A program made the position numbers and the translations under genes. From Kiritimatiellia bacterium (GTDB lineage: Bacteria > Verrucomicrobiota > Kiritimatiellia > JAQICX01), in the NCBI GenBank assembly GCA_027858345.1, contig JAQICX010000018.1, positions 1 to 45,818 on the forward strand: DNA of 45,818 nt, given 5' to 3'. Below the pieces are notes generated by a model. It was not told the origin of the DNA and searched no databases. It saw only the letters and a list, made by a program, of their open reading frames with translations. Of this stretch, positions 25,901-33,199 are shown one piece after another (the first letter of the stretch is position 1; every line of letters starts with the position of its first letter).

Positions 25901-27888
25901 CTGTCGGTATCATCAAGCATAGTCTCAAGACTGGTTGTGCCCATACCTTGGCTGTTTGACGGCAAATCGTCGTCGGCATATTCGCCAGTCAAGTAGCGTG
26001 CTGAATTCATGATCCAGGCCTTATTCATTGCAGGACTCGGAGGAAGATTACCATTATTAATAAACCACTGTCTAAGCAATGCAGAAGCAGCAGCTACTGC
26101 CGGGCATGAATGACTGGTTCCTGAAGATTCTGCATATTTCGTTTGCCCAATTGGATTATATTTATCACTTACCCCATCACCAACATATCCAGCATATTGA
26201 GATGCGGCTCCGTGAATATGTGTTGCAGGTGCAACAATATCAGGTTTAATACGACCATCCTTTGTTGGACCTCTACTGGAAAACGATATAATATCATTCA
26301 CATTGTTTGCTCCCGATGGTCCAACATTGCTGCCATCAGTATAGTTTAGGTCAGCATCATAAGTTTTTGATCCACCAACAGTAAAAACATTTTTTGCAGT
26401 TCCAGGACTGCCCATTGAAGAAGCATTTGGTCCAACATTACCTGCGGAGAAAACAAAAACCATCTCCTGATTTCCAGGAAGAGATGTTGAAGCATCACGA
26501 GTCAAATAGTCAAAAGTTTGTGCATCGACAGTGTACAGTGGTGTATTAGCACCCCAACTGTCCGAATGAATTCTTGCACCATTGGAATATTGACGATTAA
26601 CCATCTGACTATAATTAGGATTCCCCCATGCCCCGCTGTCTGCAAAAATTTTAGTACTTCCAAGCATTGCAAATGGAACAATTCCTAAACCGTAATGGTA
26701 ATCTTGAGGGTCAACATTAGTTGGCGTTCCTGTTCCATTATTAAAACCACCAATAATGCTCAAATTGAGATTACCATGCCCCGCTGCACCTGCCGGATTA
26801 GAAATGCCACTAGTTCCCTGACCAATCTCTGCATAAGCAACTCTACTGCTTGCCGCTGGATTATTTGAAACACAAAACTCACTATTTCCGGGCGTAACAG
26901 CATTACCATTATCAAAACCATCATCTGTTACATCAACAATGAACCCCGAATCAATAAACTGCTGCTGTGTAAATCCCTTAGATAAAAACCACTGCAGATA
27001 TGAATCTGTTCTAGGCAACGGCAATGTGCCATCAGGCAAAAACTTATCTGCCATTATAAGAGCCTGTCTTTCACCATGAAGTTTCATATCATGATGCAAA
27101 TTGATTGATATAACATCTGGCTGCTTAGACAATTCAACAACCTGCGCACCTGAAAGTTCTACCACACAGTTAACAACCTTAAGCTTATCAATCTTATAGT
27201 TTTTAAATTTTCCCGAATATTTTTCAAGAAGTGCAAATGTATCGATATTCTTTTGCTCATCCAAAAACAGCTGAACATCGTAAGTGCTAATATTCTCGGG
27301 GGCTGCAACAGCAAGCAATTGTTTTGCATCAGGTTGAATTCTCATATTATTACTGTATTCCCCTATCCAATGAACATATGGCAAGTTTAGGTTTTCCAAA
27401 GAATTAAACTGATCTTGAGTCCCAGAAACTAAATACGCATTATTAGGAATATAACAAACAAATTTGAGGTCTGTTCTCTCGGTGACATCATTTATCCATT
27501 CAGTTTTTACAGGTCCAATAAACTGCATAAGCATCATACCTGAAGAACTTGCAGACTGAGTTGTTGATGCAACTGAAAAAGTTTTAAGAGTTTCATCTTT
27601 ATCTGTTGTTTTTATCATACCACTGTTAAGATTAATCTCACGCATATATGATACATCTTCTAAGTCTTGCAAAGCAATAGGAGCAGAAGAAGAATTAACA
27701 GTAAAAGCAGAGGATTTGCTTTCAGGCATTGAAACAATAGTGAATGCTGCATACTCGGCAACAATAGAAGCTCCTGAATTCAACAAATCTTTTTTTTGGG
27801 AAGAGTCGTTATCAACTCGATACAGGATTTCAGAATGTAGGCTAAGTGCAAAAGAAAATAGTAATATATATTTCAGTAAAAATTTCAT
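19987..27888 (-). CDS. Giant secreted multidomain subtilase (S8) with beta-helix and EF-hand-like C-terminus
   Basis: The 2633-residue protein begins with a signal peptide (K-F-L-L-K-Y-I-L-L-F-S-F-A-L-S-L). A pro-region precedes a peptidase S8 domain with catalytic Asp in V-T-D322-D-G-F-D, H371 in A-G-H-G-N and S592 in S-G-T-S-H-S-C-P. After it come two similar nidogen-like units (about 940-1105 and 1350-1530) with BACON-like linkers, a ThuA/DJ-1-like segment (about 1695-1880), a right-handed beta-helix with G-G-G-I-W/G-G-G-I-F repeats (about 2055-2440), an InlB-like segment and a D-T-D-G-D-G-L-V-S-W-Q-E-Y calcium-type motif near 2545. It is probably a cell-surface or secreted protease that binds polymers. 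Domain names beyond S8 and the beta-helix are by resemblance. No sorting signal is recognised at the C-terminus. Confidence 0.88.
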   Translation of the reverse strand: MKFLLKYILLFSFALSLHSEILYRVDNDSSQKKDLLNSGASIVAEYAAFTIVSMPESKSSAFTVNSSSAPIALQDLEDVSYMREINLNSGMIKTTDKDETLKTFSVASTTQSASSSGMMLMQFIGPVKTEWINDVTERTDLKFVCYIPNNAYLVSGTQDQFNSLENLNLPYVHWIGEYSNNMRIQPDAKQLLAVAAPENISTYDVQLFLDEQKNIDTFALLEKYSGKFKNYKIDKLKVVNCVVELSGAQVVELSKQPDVISINLHHDMKLHGERQALIMADKFLPDGTLPLPRTDSYLQWFLSKGFTQQQFIDSGFIVDVTDDGFDNGNAVTPGNSEFCVSNNPAASSRVAYAEIGQGTSGISNPAGAAGHGNLNLSIIGGFNNGTGTPTNVDPQDYHYGLGIVPFAMLGSTKIFADSGAWGNPNYSQMVNRQYSNGARIHSDSWGANTPLYTVDAQTFDYLTRDASTSLPGNQEMVFVFSAGNVGPNASSMGSPGTAKNVFTVGGSKTYDADLNYTDGSNVGPSGANNVNDIISFSSRGPTKDGRIKPDIVAPATHIHGAASQYAGYVGDGVSDKYNPIGQTKYAESSGTSHSCPAVAAASALLRQWFINNGNLPPSPAMNKAWIMNSARYLTGEYADDDLPSNSQGMGTTSLETMLDDTDRSFVDQNTNNLFTDSGQEFSFVGEITDTQKVFRVTLAWTDALGSTTGAAYVNDLDLIVLVNNVPYYGNVFSHDTSVQGGSGDRINNVESVFLPAGISGTVEVKVISVNIAGDGVPVNEYPLDQDFALVTYNANLHEKESGELTVTPSLPANFLLFNEQSNIYPENNTYTLGNTGDVSIAWNSYLGTNVFDVQPASGVLAGHTSQDVVVSVYSNMYSPGIYSDILAFTNLYSGTTINRVLNLDVRAHDFYTEEFVGGVNDLSYQSIVFIENGTSYDTYINSVSEFYINLDNATQISMGDDTIYNFVLSNGNTFPFFSSAYSSLYISSNGRITLGQGSTQYLISLANYFALPAISAMFADLSPQNGKVYIEELSDRAIVTFVNVPGYNETTTSSYQIECFFDGTVRITYEKIDITRIFITGLSEGNGIPANFQESDFSSYQELNYNMQITPPDDLTFVGVEQGEVTPSELWFELLNTGDEAIHWQLDVSSSNNWLSAVGGNSGTLESGISTNIAFTADYGVGGLQVGDVYSGTIALYSQENSISEIFDIALSYEDPLKILPDQSTFLFTKANALNYAPEKYELILTNRASTALNWEAYRTQANEYIDFSSMSGTLAAYEGTVLDATVKSGVIDLNSIYQETLVISNTLSSVGNSQNFMVRNIPDYFTQVFMGDAQNLSNKSLLFVPDAGNTNYYVAYCNDIEQLFVEPSGIPVELTDDGIANIQVNAPGGISFYGTSYSNLFINGNGRVTFTEGSSEYNPTVADHFALPSVAPLFTDLSPQEGEVFYNEFVDRFVISYINVPEFDTENRSSFQIEFFFNGNVRLTYGDVDALGNSIAGLSKGSGTPSGFVESDMFAYAQYPYDALSVTPEEGYVIHTRENIDINEYIYEFTVHNISESTLHWTAAASENWIAVLPAFGSIPAGESIIVTGTVDHVVNSFVFGKYTNYIEFANFDSSTQQQVPVLLDVSTGIGQVEISGSLPTINETVMPFGNQQLDISRTESIYVKNIDSQYPVTIENIRLNKKSVPVDMNFTMTNKTVLLYADDYLNPKTLSYPYQVLTSMGANVTVYGYGEVALFHNALVSQQWDMVIFSSEYYFLPNYNSVTALENALIDFTKSGKPLIAGSWCAAYWGSDLWRTLGGEVEGDAMIDEPVNIVGLDDSEMFFEQPKSVPNPITYSYAYFDYYGCSATLNPDEFAMPIATFSIESDYSILYMENTVYKGFIDAEFDVASGIKDLWYNMIYNVNVNSFEKQNSYQSLLPITINPGETYAIPIDFNPNVLDYYESELFISFEALNKTNVSIDVTGTAITSDDITTGYSRWRDQYGDHLLITNSLDVGEVTSATIGGLAVKDIVKSPMGETIEFVFDEINSTNLLDVVYQARAGEFTVTNLFAYYSEYVYVSPSGLATNGFNTWENASKTIQEAIDEAEEWALVQVASAIYTKSPASRPLSHPTASVTNVVVINKNIVLRGITNPIINGADMYRPVLMIDGTVLDGFWLINGKTKDGANYYIENNGGGIWAQSHAAVVKGGNIIYCYAGYYGGGIFGATVRDSVIEDCSALYGGGLGHANAETNVEVALCDAEYGGGVANSIVANSEIYSNTSTFGGGATDSDISSSILYNNTASYGGAIFGDSKSSTIINCLLHSNGADYEGGGFYQNPYIVSKTTFVNSTVTENWHGLDNCGGVFNADIINSIVYGNTGTDFVGGSDAYYSNIGVGVVPPNQGNISIDPLFSTNMSYELSASSPCIDAGLNAYVTSALDLLGNTRIAHGTVDMGAYELPWYTIVSSSVGPGDIDPQGTFDVPQGTNMLFVATPDEHYKLVSFATNSYLVAGTETNFEWLILDDGTIVATFDEIIVTNGMPQLWLAQFYPGETDYEALANMDTDGDGLVSWQEYVALTIPTNEESLFQTLVTISSNGVVVSWSPFDDNLRTYSLDGTTNLISPYITISNDVKNGSMTLSTNGVWRYFKSNVKE

Positions 27889-27927
27889 AAAATCCCTTAT
27901 ATAATGTATTAAATTTAACGTATGTGA

Positions 27928-27956
27928 ATTGTAGTCTATTATATAGCAAAAAACAA
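27928..27956 (-). promoter_or_regulatory. Putative sigma70 promoter of the giant subtilase gene
   Basis: On the minus strand TTGTTT (27951-27956), a 17-bp spacer and TACAAT (27928-27933) lie 39 bp before the start codon. A second TATAAT is embedded in the spacer without a good -35. Confidence 0.45.
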
Positions 27957-27991
27957 CATTTTTTTGAGTCCACTTTTATTTACCCTCAATT

Positions 27992-28049
27992 TTTCGGTTG
28001 AGTCATTGCATGACAGCATATCCATCGGTCAACGACCGACGCTACAGGT
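27992..28049. repeat. REP-like module with CGGTTGAGTCATTG lead-in
   Basis: The lead-in CGGTTGAGTCATTGCATGAC is followed by ATCGGTCAACGACCGAC and GCTACAG. This is the single-module form of the composite at 2549-2593 and 31012-31074. Confidence 0.7.
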
Positions 28050-28845
28050 GTGGAGTCTGCCGATCAGCCTTAGTCCGCTAAAGCTCCTCCCCGGCTAGCT
28101 TGCTAGTCCCGCAAAGCGGGAGGAGGTGGCGATTCCGCTACCACTTTGCTTTTTTTAAAGCAAAGTGGCGGGAGAGACGGAGGGGTGTTCATTCAAAATG
28201 ACCACTTTCTCCCGCTCTGCGGGATCGTTGCTTTAGACGAGCTAAAGCTGTTCTCCCGTTGGTCGAATGGATGTTCCATGCGTCGCTTCGCTATGCAGGA
28301 CGCAGTCGGTGTTCTCACCTATAATAAATACCTGCGGCTGTGTCGGGCCTAAGCCTCTTTGTGGCTAAAATTCTTCTCTTTCTTAATCCTTTTAATCTGC
28401 GAAATCTGCGGATAAATATCATTGGTTGCCTGCCTATTCGTGTACTCACGCAGACAGGCGGCTCGACCGCTCTAAGTTCATCCGCCGTGCCGGTGCGTAG
28501 CCTAAAAGGTGAAGACTGGTGGCTAAGAGAAAAAAAAATGAATCAACCTAAAAATTGAGGATTCTAATCCTTAGTTTTTCGGTTGGACAAGAAAACATCT
28601 GTTTGAACCTACAAAATCAAGCATTAAAATTCCAACTTTTACTTTTTTGGGTGATAAAGTGAAAACTATTATTTTATGGCAATGAGGACATTGCCGCTCC
28701 CAATGCTTCGCCCGTTGGGCTACGCAGGACAAGCTCGTTTTTCCAAAACAACGGTTATTTGCATGCCGGGAGCGACAACGTCCTCGTTGTCATAACTACC
28801 TCCAACCTAAAAATTGAGGATTCTAATATGAACCTCAAAATTTTG
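28050..28845. repeat. Non-coding repeat island upstream of argF
   Basis: About 0.8 kb without a credible gene. It contains a GGGAGGAGG palindrome block (28085-28130), a perfect 12-bp-stem hairpin (28141-28168), an inverted copy of the 14850-14878 segment (28431-28465), and two hairpins of the GACAACGTCCTCGTTGTC type: 28678-28695 (GGCAATGAGGACATTGCC) and 28774-28791. The second type recurs at 31218-31235, 38350-38367 and 38481-38498. Confidence 0.6.
28141..28168. other. Perfect 12-bp hairpin
   Basis: CCACTTTGCTTT, a TTTT loop and AAAGCAAAGTGG form a perfect stem. There is no trailing U-tract on either strand, so a simple intrinsic terminator is not favoured. It is part of the repeat island. 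Confidence 0.6.
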
Positions 28846-28874
28846 TTGATTTAAAACATTGGGCTTGGTACAAT
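28846..28874 (+). promoter_or_regulatory. Putative sigma70 promoter of argF-pyrB
   Basis: TTGATT (28846-28851), 17-bp spacer and TACAAT (28869-28874), 25 bp before the argF ATG. AAAGGGAAA at about 28887-28895 is the ribosome site. Confidence 0.55.
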
Positions 28875-28899
28875 GCAAACTTAAATAAAGGGAAATATT

Positions 28900-29892
28900 A
28901 TGAGCGAAATAAATTTATATGGTAAGAGTTTTTTAACATTATCAGATTTTACAACTGAAGAAATCTTATATTTAGTCAATTTAGCTGCCGAGCTGAAAGA
29001 AAAGAAAAAACAAGGCATACGAGGCAATCTTTTAGAGGGACTCAATATTGCAATGATTTTTGAGAAGCAATCCACTCGTACAAGATGTGCAACAAGCGTT
29101 GCAGCTTGGGATGAAGGTGCAAGAACTGAGTATTTAGGTGGTTCAGAAATACACTTTGGAGCAAAGGAGTCTGTAAAAGACTCTGCTCGTGTTCTTGGCA
29201 GAATGTTTGATGGCATCATGTATCGTGGCTTTGAGCAGGAAATAGTAGAAATATTGGCGGAACATTCCAGTATTCCAGTATGGAATGGGCTGACCGATGA
29301 AACCCACCCTACCCAAGCTATTGCTGACCTGCTGACAATTAAAGAAAACTTCGGGAAACTGCAAGGGCTAAAAGTTGTCTACATTGGTGATGGAAGAAAC
29401 AATGTTGCTAACTCACTAATGCTTGCCTCTGCAATGGTTGGCATAAACTTTATTAACTGCACTCCTAAAGAACTTGAACCATGTGAAAAGATGTTAGGAG
29501 CTGCAAAAGCTGTTGCAAAAGAAAATGGTGGTTCGGTTGAAGTGATTAACGAACCAATGGATGCTGTAGAAGGTGCAAATGTTGTATATACAGATGTCTG
29601 GGTATCTATGGGCGAAGAGGCTGAGAAAGAGCATCGCATTGAACTTCTTAAACCATACCAGGTAAACATGCCTTTAATGGAAGCTACAGGAAACATTGCA
29701 AGTAAGGATGTGATTTTCATGCACTGCCTTCCTGCATTTCATGATCACAAAACAAAAGTTTCAAAGGAATGCGGTGCTTTAGAAGTCACAGATGATGTGT
29801 TTGAAGCAGAGTTTTCTAAGGTGTTTGATGAAGCCGAAAACAGAATGCATACTATTAAAGCAGTTCAGGTTGCTACACTAACAAATCCATAG
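28900..29892 (+). CDS. argF: Ornithine carbamoyltransferase
   Basis: The 330-residue enzyme makes citrulline from ornithine and carbamoyl phosphate in arginine synthesis. The carbamoyl-phosphate loop S-T-R-T-R is near residues 57-61, H-P-T-Q-A near 132-136, and the ornithine-site H-C-L-P-A-F near 274-279. The D-x-x-x-S-M-G-E loop (D-V-W-V-S-M-G-E-E) confirms ornithine rather than aspartate specificity. It has its own promoter and precedes the aspartate carbamoyltransferase gene by 11 bp, so arginine and pyrimidine use of carbamoyl phosphate are encoded together. Confidence 0.93.
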   Translation: MSEINLYGKSFLTLSDFTTEEILYLVNLAAELKEKKKQGIRGNLLEGLNIAMIFEKQSTRTRCATSVAAWDEGARTEYLGGSEIHFGAKESVKDSARVLGRMFDGIMYRGFEQEIVEILAEHSSIPVWNGLTDETHPTQAIADLLTIKENFGKLQGLKVVYIGDGRNNVANSLMLASAMVGINFINCTPKELEPCEKMLGAAKAVAKENGGSVEVINEPMDAVEGANVVYTDVWVSMGEEAEKEHRIELLKPYQVNMPLMEATGNIASKDVIFMHCLPAFHDHKTKVSKECGALEVTDDVFEAEFSKVFDEAENRMHTIKAVQVATLTNP

Positions 29893-29903
29893 GAGAATTT
29901 AAT

Positions 29904-30986
29904 ATGATAAATAATCTGGTAAGACTAGGTAAAATGTCATGGGAGGAATTTACAAAGCTTTCCACAAAAAATAGAGCCCCATACCTTTCTGATGACAGTG
30001 ATCGTTTTGTTCATCTAATTTATGCTCAACAATTTAATAGAGACAACCTTGAGTATATAGGACAACTGGCTACAAAAATCAGAATGATGGCAAAAAGCAA
30101 AGAAGGTTCAGATTTCTTAAGCACACTACTTTCTGACAAACGAGCCATGCTTTATTTCACTCAGCCAAGTACAAGAACATTTTTATCATTTATGGCGGCT
30201 TGCCAGATTCTTGGCATGAAGGTTGCAGAAGTACGTGATGCAACAACATCCAGTGAATACAAAGGTGAAAGTGCAGAAGACTCTGTAAGGGTATTCAGTT
30301 CTTATTCAGACCTGATTGTTATGAGAACAAAGCTTAAAGGATTGGCAGAGCGAATGGCTTGGCTGCTTTCCAATTCGAAACGCCTTGTGCCAATCATAAA
30401 TGCTGGCTCTGGAAAAGATCAGCATCCCACACAAGCTCTTCTCGACATATACACTCTGCAAAGAAGTTTTGAAGACATTAACGGCATTGATGGAAAACAC
30501 ATTGTATTTGTCGGAGACCTATTACGAGGCAGAACTGTGCGTTCTCTAGCTTTCCTACTTGGCAACTATAATGATGTTAAGATGACATTTGTTGCTCCTG
30601 ATGCATTTCAGATTGGTAGTGACATTCTAGAGTACCTTGACAAAAAAGGCATTCAATATGATTTGTCACAAAATTTCAAGTCTGTTATACCTACAGCTGA
30701 TGCAATATACATGACAAGAGTACAGGATGAGTGGGATAACGAAGAAGGCGAAAGTGCAAAAGTTGACATATCAAACTTCTGGTTTGGTGACGAAGAGCTT
30801 AAACTACTTCAAAAACATGCTGTAATAATGCATCCTCTGCCACGTAGAGAAGAAATATCAACATCTGTTGATCAAGATAAACGTGCTGTATATTGGCGAC
30901 AAATGCGTAATGGCATGTGGGTAAGAGCTGCCCTAATTGCAAATATTTTTGCAGTAGACACTGAGATCCTAAACTTCTCAGAATAG
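29904..30986 (+). CDS. pyrB: Aspartate carbamoyltransferase, catalytic chain
   Basis: The 360-residue enzyme forms carbamoyl aspartate, the first committed pyrimidine step. Motifs are Q-P-S-T-R-T near residues 86-91, the 80s loop S-S-E-Y-K-G-E-S, H-P-T-Q-A near 174-178 and M-H-P-L-P-R-R-E-E near 308-316. The STRT motif is about 35 residues later than in E. coli PyrB because of an N-terminal extension. The start has an AGGAG site that overlaps the end of argF. No pyrI or pyrC is adjacent. Assignment as ATCase is supported by the 80s loop and the R-x-Q-x-E segment, though an unusual paralog cannot be excluded. Confidence 0.88.
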   Translation: MINNLVRLGKMSWEEFTKLSTKNRAPYLSDDSDRFVHLIYAQQFNRDNLEYIGQLATKIRMMAKSKEGSDFLSTLLSDKRAMLYFTQPSTRTFLSFMAACQILGMKVAEVRDATTSSEYKGESAEDSVRVFSSYSDLIVMRTKLKGLAERMAWLLSNSKRLVPIINAGSGKDQHPTQALLDIYTLQRSFEDINGIDGKHIVFVGDLLRGRTVRSLAFLLGNYNDVKMTFVAPDAFQIGSDILEYLDKKGIQYDLSQNFKSVIPTADAIYMTRVQDEWDNEEGESAKVDISNFWFGDEELKLLQKHAVIMHPLPRREEISTSVDQDKRAVYWRQMRNGMWVRAALIANIFAVDTEILNFSE

Positions 30987-31011
30987 ATAATAACTTGAAG
31001 TTTTGGGTACC

Positions 31012-31137
31012 TCAATTTTCGGTTGAGACATTGCATGACGGCATATCCGTCGGTCACCGACCGACGCTACAACCATTAATTTTGCAATTAACCGTTAAAC
31101 TGTACATTCATGCTGTAGCGGCGGTCGCTGACCGCCG
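31012..31137. repeat. REP/BIME-like composite
   Basis: The CGGTTGAGACATTGCATGAC lead-in is followed by CGTCGGTCACCGACCGACG + CTACA (about 31048-31072), the conserved spacer, then CTGTAG + CGGCGGTCGCTGACCGCCG (31113-31137). It parallels 2549-2660. Confidence 0.75.
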
Positions 31138-31140
31138 AAA

Positions 31141-31340
31141 AATATTTTTCGTTTTACCCACCTCTGTCTCCTGCATAGCTCGCAGAGTGGTGCATGGACG
31201 GGCGAAGCATTGGGAGCGACGATGTCCTCATCGTCATAATAATTTATGTTTGAAATTTATCCACCTCTGTATCCTGCATAGCCGCAGAGGAGTAACGCAA
31301 CGTTCTTCGTTGCAAGTGTCAAAGTATGCAATGCGGGATG
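31141..31340. repeat. Composite repeat with GACGATGTCCTCATCGTC hairpin
   Basis: The hairpin at 31218-31235 is preceded by GAAGCATTGGGAGC, as at 38466-38498. Two CTCCTGCATAGC/ATCCTGCATAGCC segments and a GCAACGTTCTTCGTTGC hairpin (about 31297-31313) follow. No gene is visible in 30987-31378. Confidence 0.6.
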
Positions 31341-31378
31341 CTATAACCAAGCCATACAACACCCTTGCCAACTCTAAC

Positions 31379-32965
31379 TCATTCATCAATAACTTCCCAA
31401 CTTCCTTTTTTTCGTCCACCGATACGAACTAGCAATCCGCTGTTTCTTAACTTTTGTATATTTCTCTCAACAGATCTTGTTGATATGCCAATAATTTCTG
31501 AAAGTTCTACAATGGTAATTGAACTGTTTCCCTTACATATTGTCAAAATCTTTTTAGATGTTTTACTCAGTTTTTTTCGACGTTCTTTTGTTTCATTGTC
31601 GACAGTTTCTAAAGGTTGGTAGAGTTCTTGTGTAACATCTTTATTCCCTGCATACATCTCTTTTTGTGTTTCATTGTTTTTATCAACATTTCTATCCCTG
31701 TACCCAGCGGAATCTTCTGCTATTTTTATATCTTTTGATTTTGTTTTAGCAACAATAGATTTAACATAGTCATCAGTCGCTTCAAATACAGGTGTTGTTC
31801 CATTTTGCTTTAACGATGGAATAACTTTAGTTCTAACCCCCATTCCCCGAGCATCAACATAACCATAATCTCGTAAAACTTCGACAATGATATTATTCCT
31901 AGAAGAACGTTGTCCTGCCAGCATCTTTTCAATAGTCATAGAATTTGGCAATGATCCAGGACTCGTAATTTCCAATCTGTCTATGTAGCCAGACATTTCA
32001 ACATCCACAAAGCTTGACCATTCTCTGTGAACTAAAGCATTAATTAACAACTCACGAATCGCCTCATAAGGATATAGCCACAACTTCTCACGCCTAAAGT
32101 TGTCATCAATTTCATTTGGTTCAATAGTGACGAATGGTTCAATAAGATCCAATGTTTTTTCAATCAATCCGCCGTCAATCAATGTTTTGCCTGCTTTTCC
32201 AACTTTAAAACGCCCGAGCATTGGAGCATCAATAACTTTATCTAACTTGGCTTGATACTCTTTGTCATACGAGTCAAAGAACATAAGGCGCATTCCAGCC
32301 TGTTTCAGAACTTGTCGAGGATTTATTCCAAAAAGTACCAAACCTGCAATAGTGCAGACAGCTTGGCCATCTACACCATCCGTCATAAATCCTAAGGCTT
32401 TAAGTCGCGTTATCCATTCTTCATCTGAATAAGGTACATCAGGATCCTTTAAGATGTCTTGAATGTAATTTCTCAATCTGACCATATCAAGAGAGTCAAA
32501 GCCAGTCCTATAAACCGGCATTATTTCAGTGTGTACAAGTCCACTGCTGGCTCCGAGTCTAAGCAATTGTTCACGTGTTGCAAGTCGAGAGACTGAACCA
32601 ATTCGCACATAGGCAGATTCTGTGTCATTGTGGCGAACAACGTATGGCTTACAGCCCTCCTTACCAATAGTAATAACAGTAACCCGCTTCCCATCATCCA
32701 TCACAACATCTTCAAAATAAGGCAGAATTGTTGGATGAACGTAACGACCAAAAACAGTGTCACCAATCCATTCATTTAGATTTGAACGTGTGACACCGAC
32801 AACTGTTCCATCATCGTCAACCCCAAGAAAAATGTACCCACCCTGCAAATTAGCGAGCGCTACAACTTCCTTGGCCAATTTTTCAGGACGTATATTGTCT
32901 CGCTTAAACTCAACTCCTGAGTTTTCTCCGTTGGCAATAAGATTTTTAAGTGTTTCTTTATTCAT
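31379..32965 (-). CDS. AlbA_2 (Schlafen-like) / GHKL-ATPase / winged-helix regulator
   Basis: The 528-residue protein has an N-terminal AlbA_2 domain (about 12-130, with V-E-F-K-R and G-G-Y-I-F-L-G-V-D-D-D-G), a HATPase_c_4-like region (about 290-370, with L-L-I-N-A-L-V-H-R-E-W and a glycine-rich A-R-G-M-G-V), and a C-terminal winged helix (about 465-525, I-S-T-R-S-V-E-R-N-I-Q-K-L). Such proteins are predicted DNA-binding regulators and often sit in type I restriction loci. A relic of hsdM lies just upstream on the same strand. Four GTCGGTAAA repeats phased at 21 bp precede the start, so autoregulation is likely. The function in defence or gene control is inferred. Confidence 0.85.
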   Translation of the reverse strand: MNKETLKNLIANGENSGVEFKRDNIRPEKLAKEVVALANLQGGYIFLGVDDDGTVVGVTRSNLNEWIGDTVFGRYVHPTILPYFEDVVMDDGKRVTVITIGKEGCKPYVVRHNDTESAYVRIGSVSRLATREQLLRLGASSGLVHTEIMPVYRTGFDSLDMVRLRNYIQDILKDPDVPYSDEEWITRLKALGFMTDGVDGQAVCTIAGLVLFGINPRQVLKQAGMRLMFFDSYDKEYQAKLDKVIDAPMLGRFKVGKAGKTLIDGGLIEKTLDLIEPFVTIEPNEIDDNFRREKLWLYPYEAIRELLINALVHREWSSFVDVEMSGYIDRLEITSPGSLPNSMTIEKMLAGQRSSRNNIIVEVLRDYGYVDARGMGVRTKVIPSLKQNGTTPVFEATDDYVKSIVAKTKSKDIKIAEDSAGYRDRNVDKNNETQKEMYAGNKDVTQELYQPLETVDNETKERRKKLSKTSKKILTICKGNSSITIVELSEIIGISTRSVERNIQKLRNSGLLVRIGGRKKGSWEVIDE

Positions 32966-32966
32966 G

Positions 32967-33079
32967 TTTACCGACCTCTTTTATATCTTTACCGACGTTA
33001 TACTCCTTTTTACCGACTTTTTCAAGTGTTAATTTCACTTTTTTATGTTTTTATTGGCGGTTAAACATCTTTTACCGAC
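32967..33079 (-). promoter_or_regulatory. Phased GTCGGTAAA operator array
   Basis: The exact 9-mer GTCGGTAAA (TTTACCGAC on the plus strand) occurs at 32967-32975, 32988-32996, 33009-33017 and 33071-33079. Start-to-start distances are 21, 21 and 62 bp, so all sites fall on about the same helical face. The proximal site ends 2 bp from the ATG of the AlbA_2 regulator and overlaps the ribosome site. Binding by the regulator is inferred. Confidence 0.7.
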
Positions 33080-33199
33080 GTTTAAAATGCTTTGGTCATC
33101 AAATTTCTCAAATAGGCCACTTGCGATGCTCTTTGCTGTCGCAGGCTCCAGCCTCGGCTCGTTTGGTTTCTAATCCACTTCGGTTTGATGAGTAAAAAT

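Noticed and set aside
28141-28168. Intrinsic terminator
   Set aside because: The stem is perfect but no U-rich run follows on either strand, and no gene ends close by.
28146-28558. Short plus-strand frames in the region upstream of argF
   Set aside because: They run through hairpins and dispersed repeats, lack conserved motifs and have no ribosome sites.
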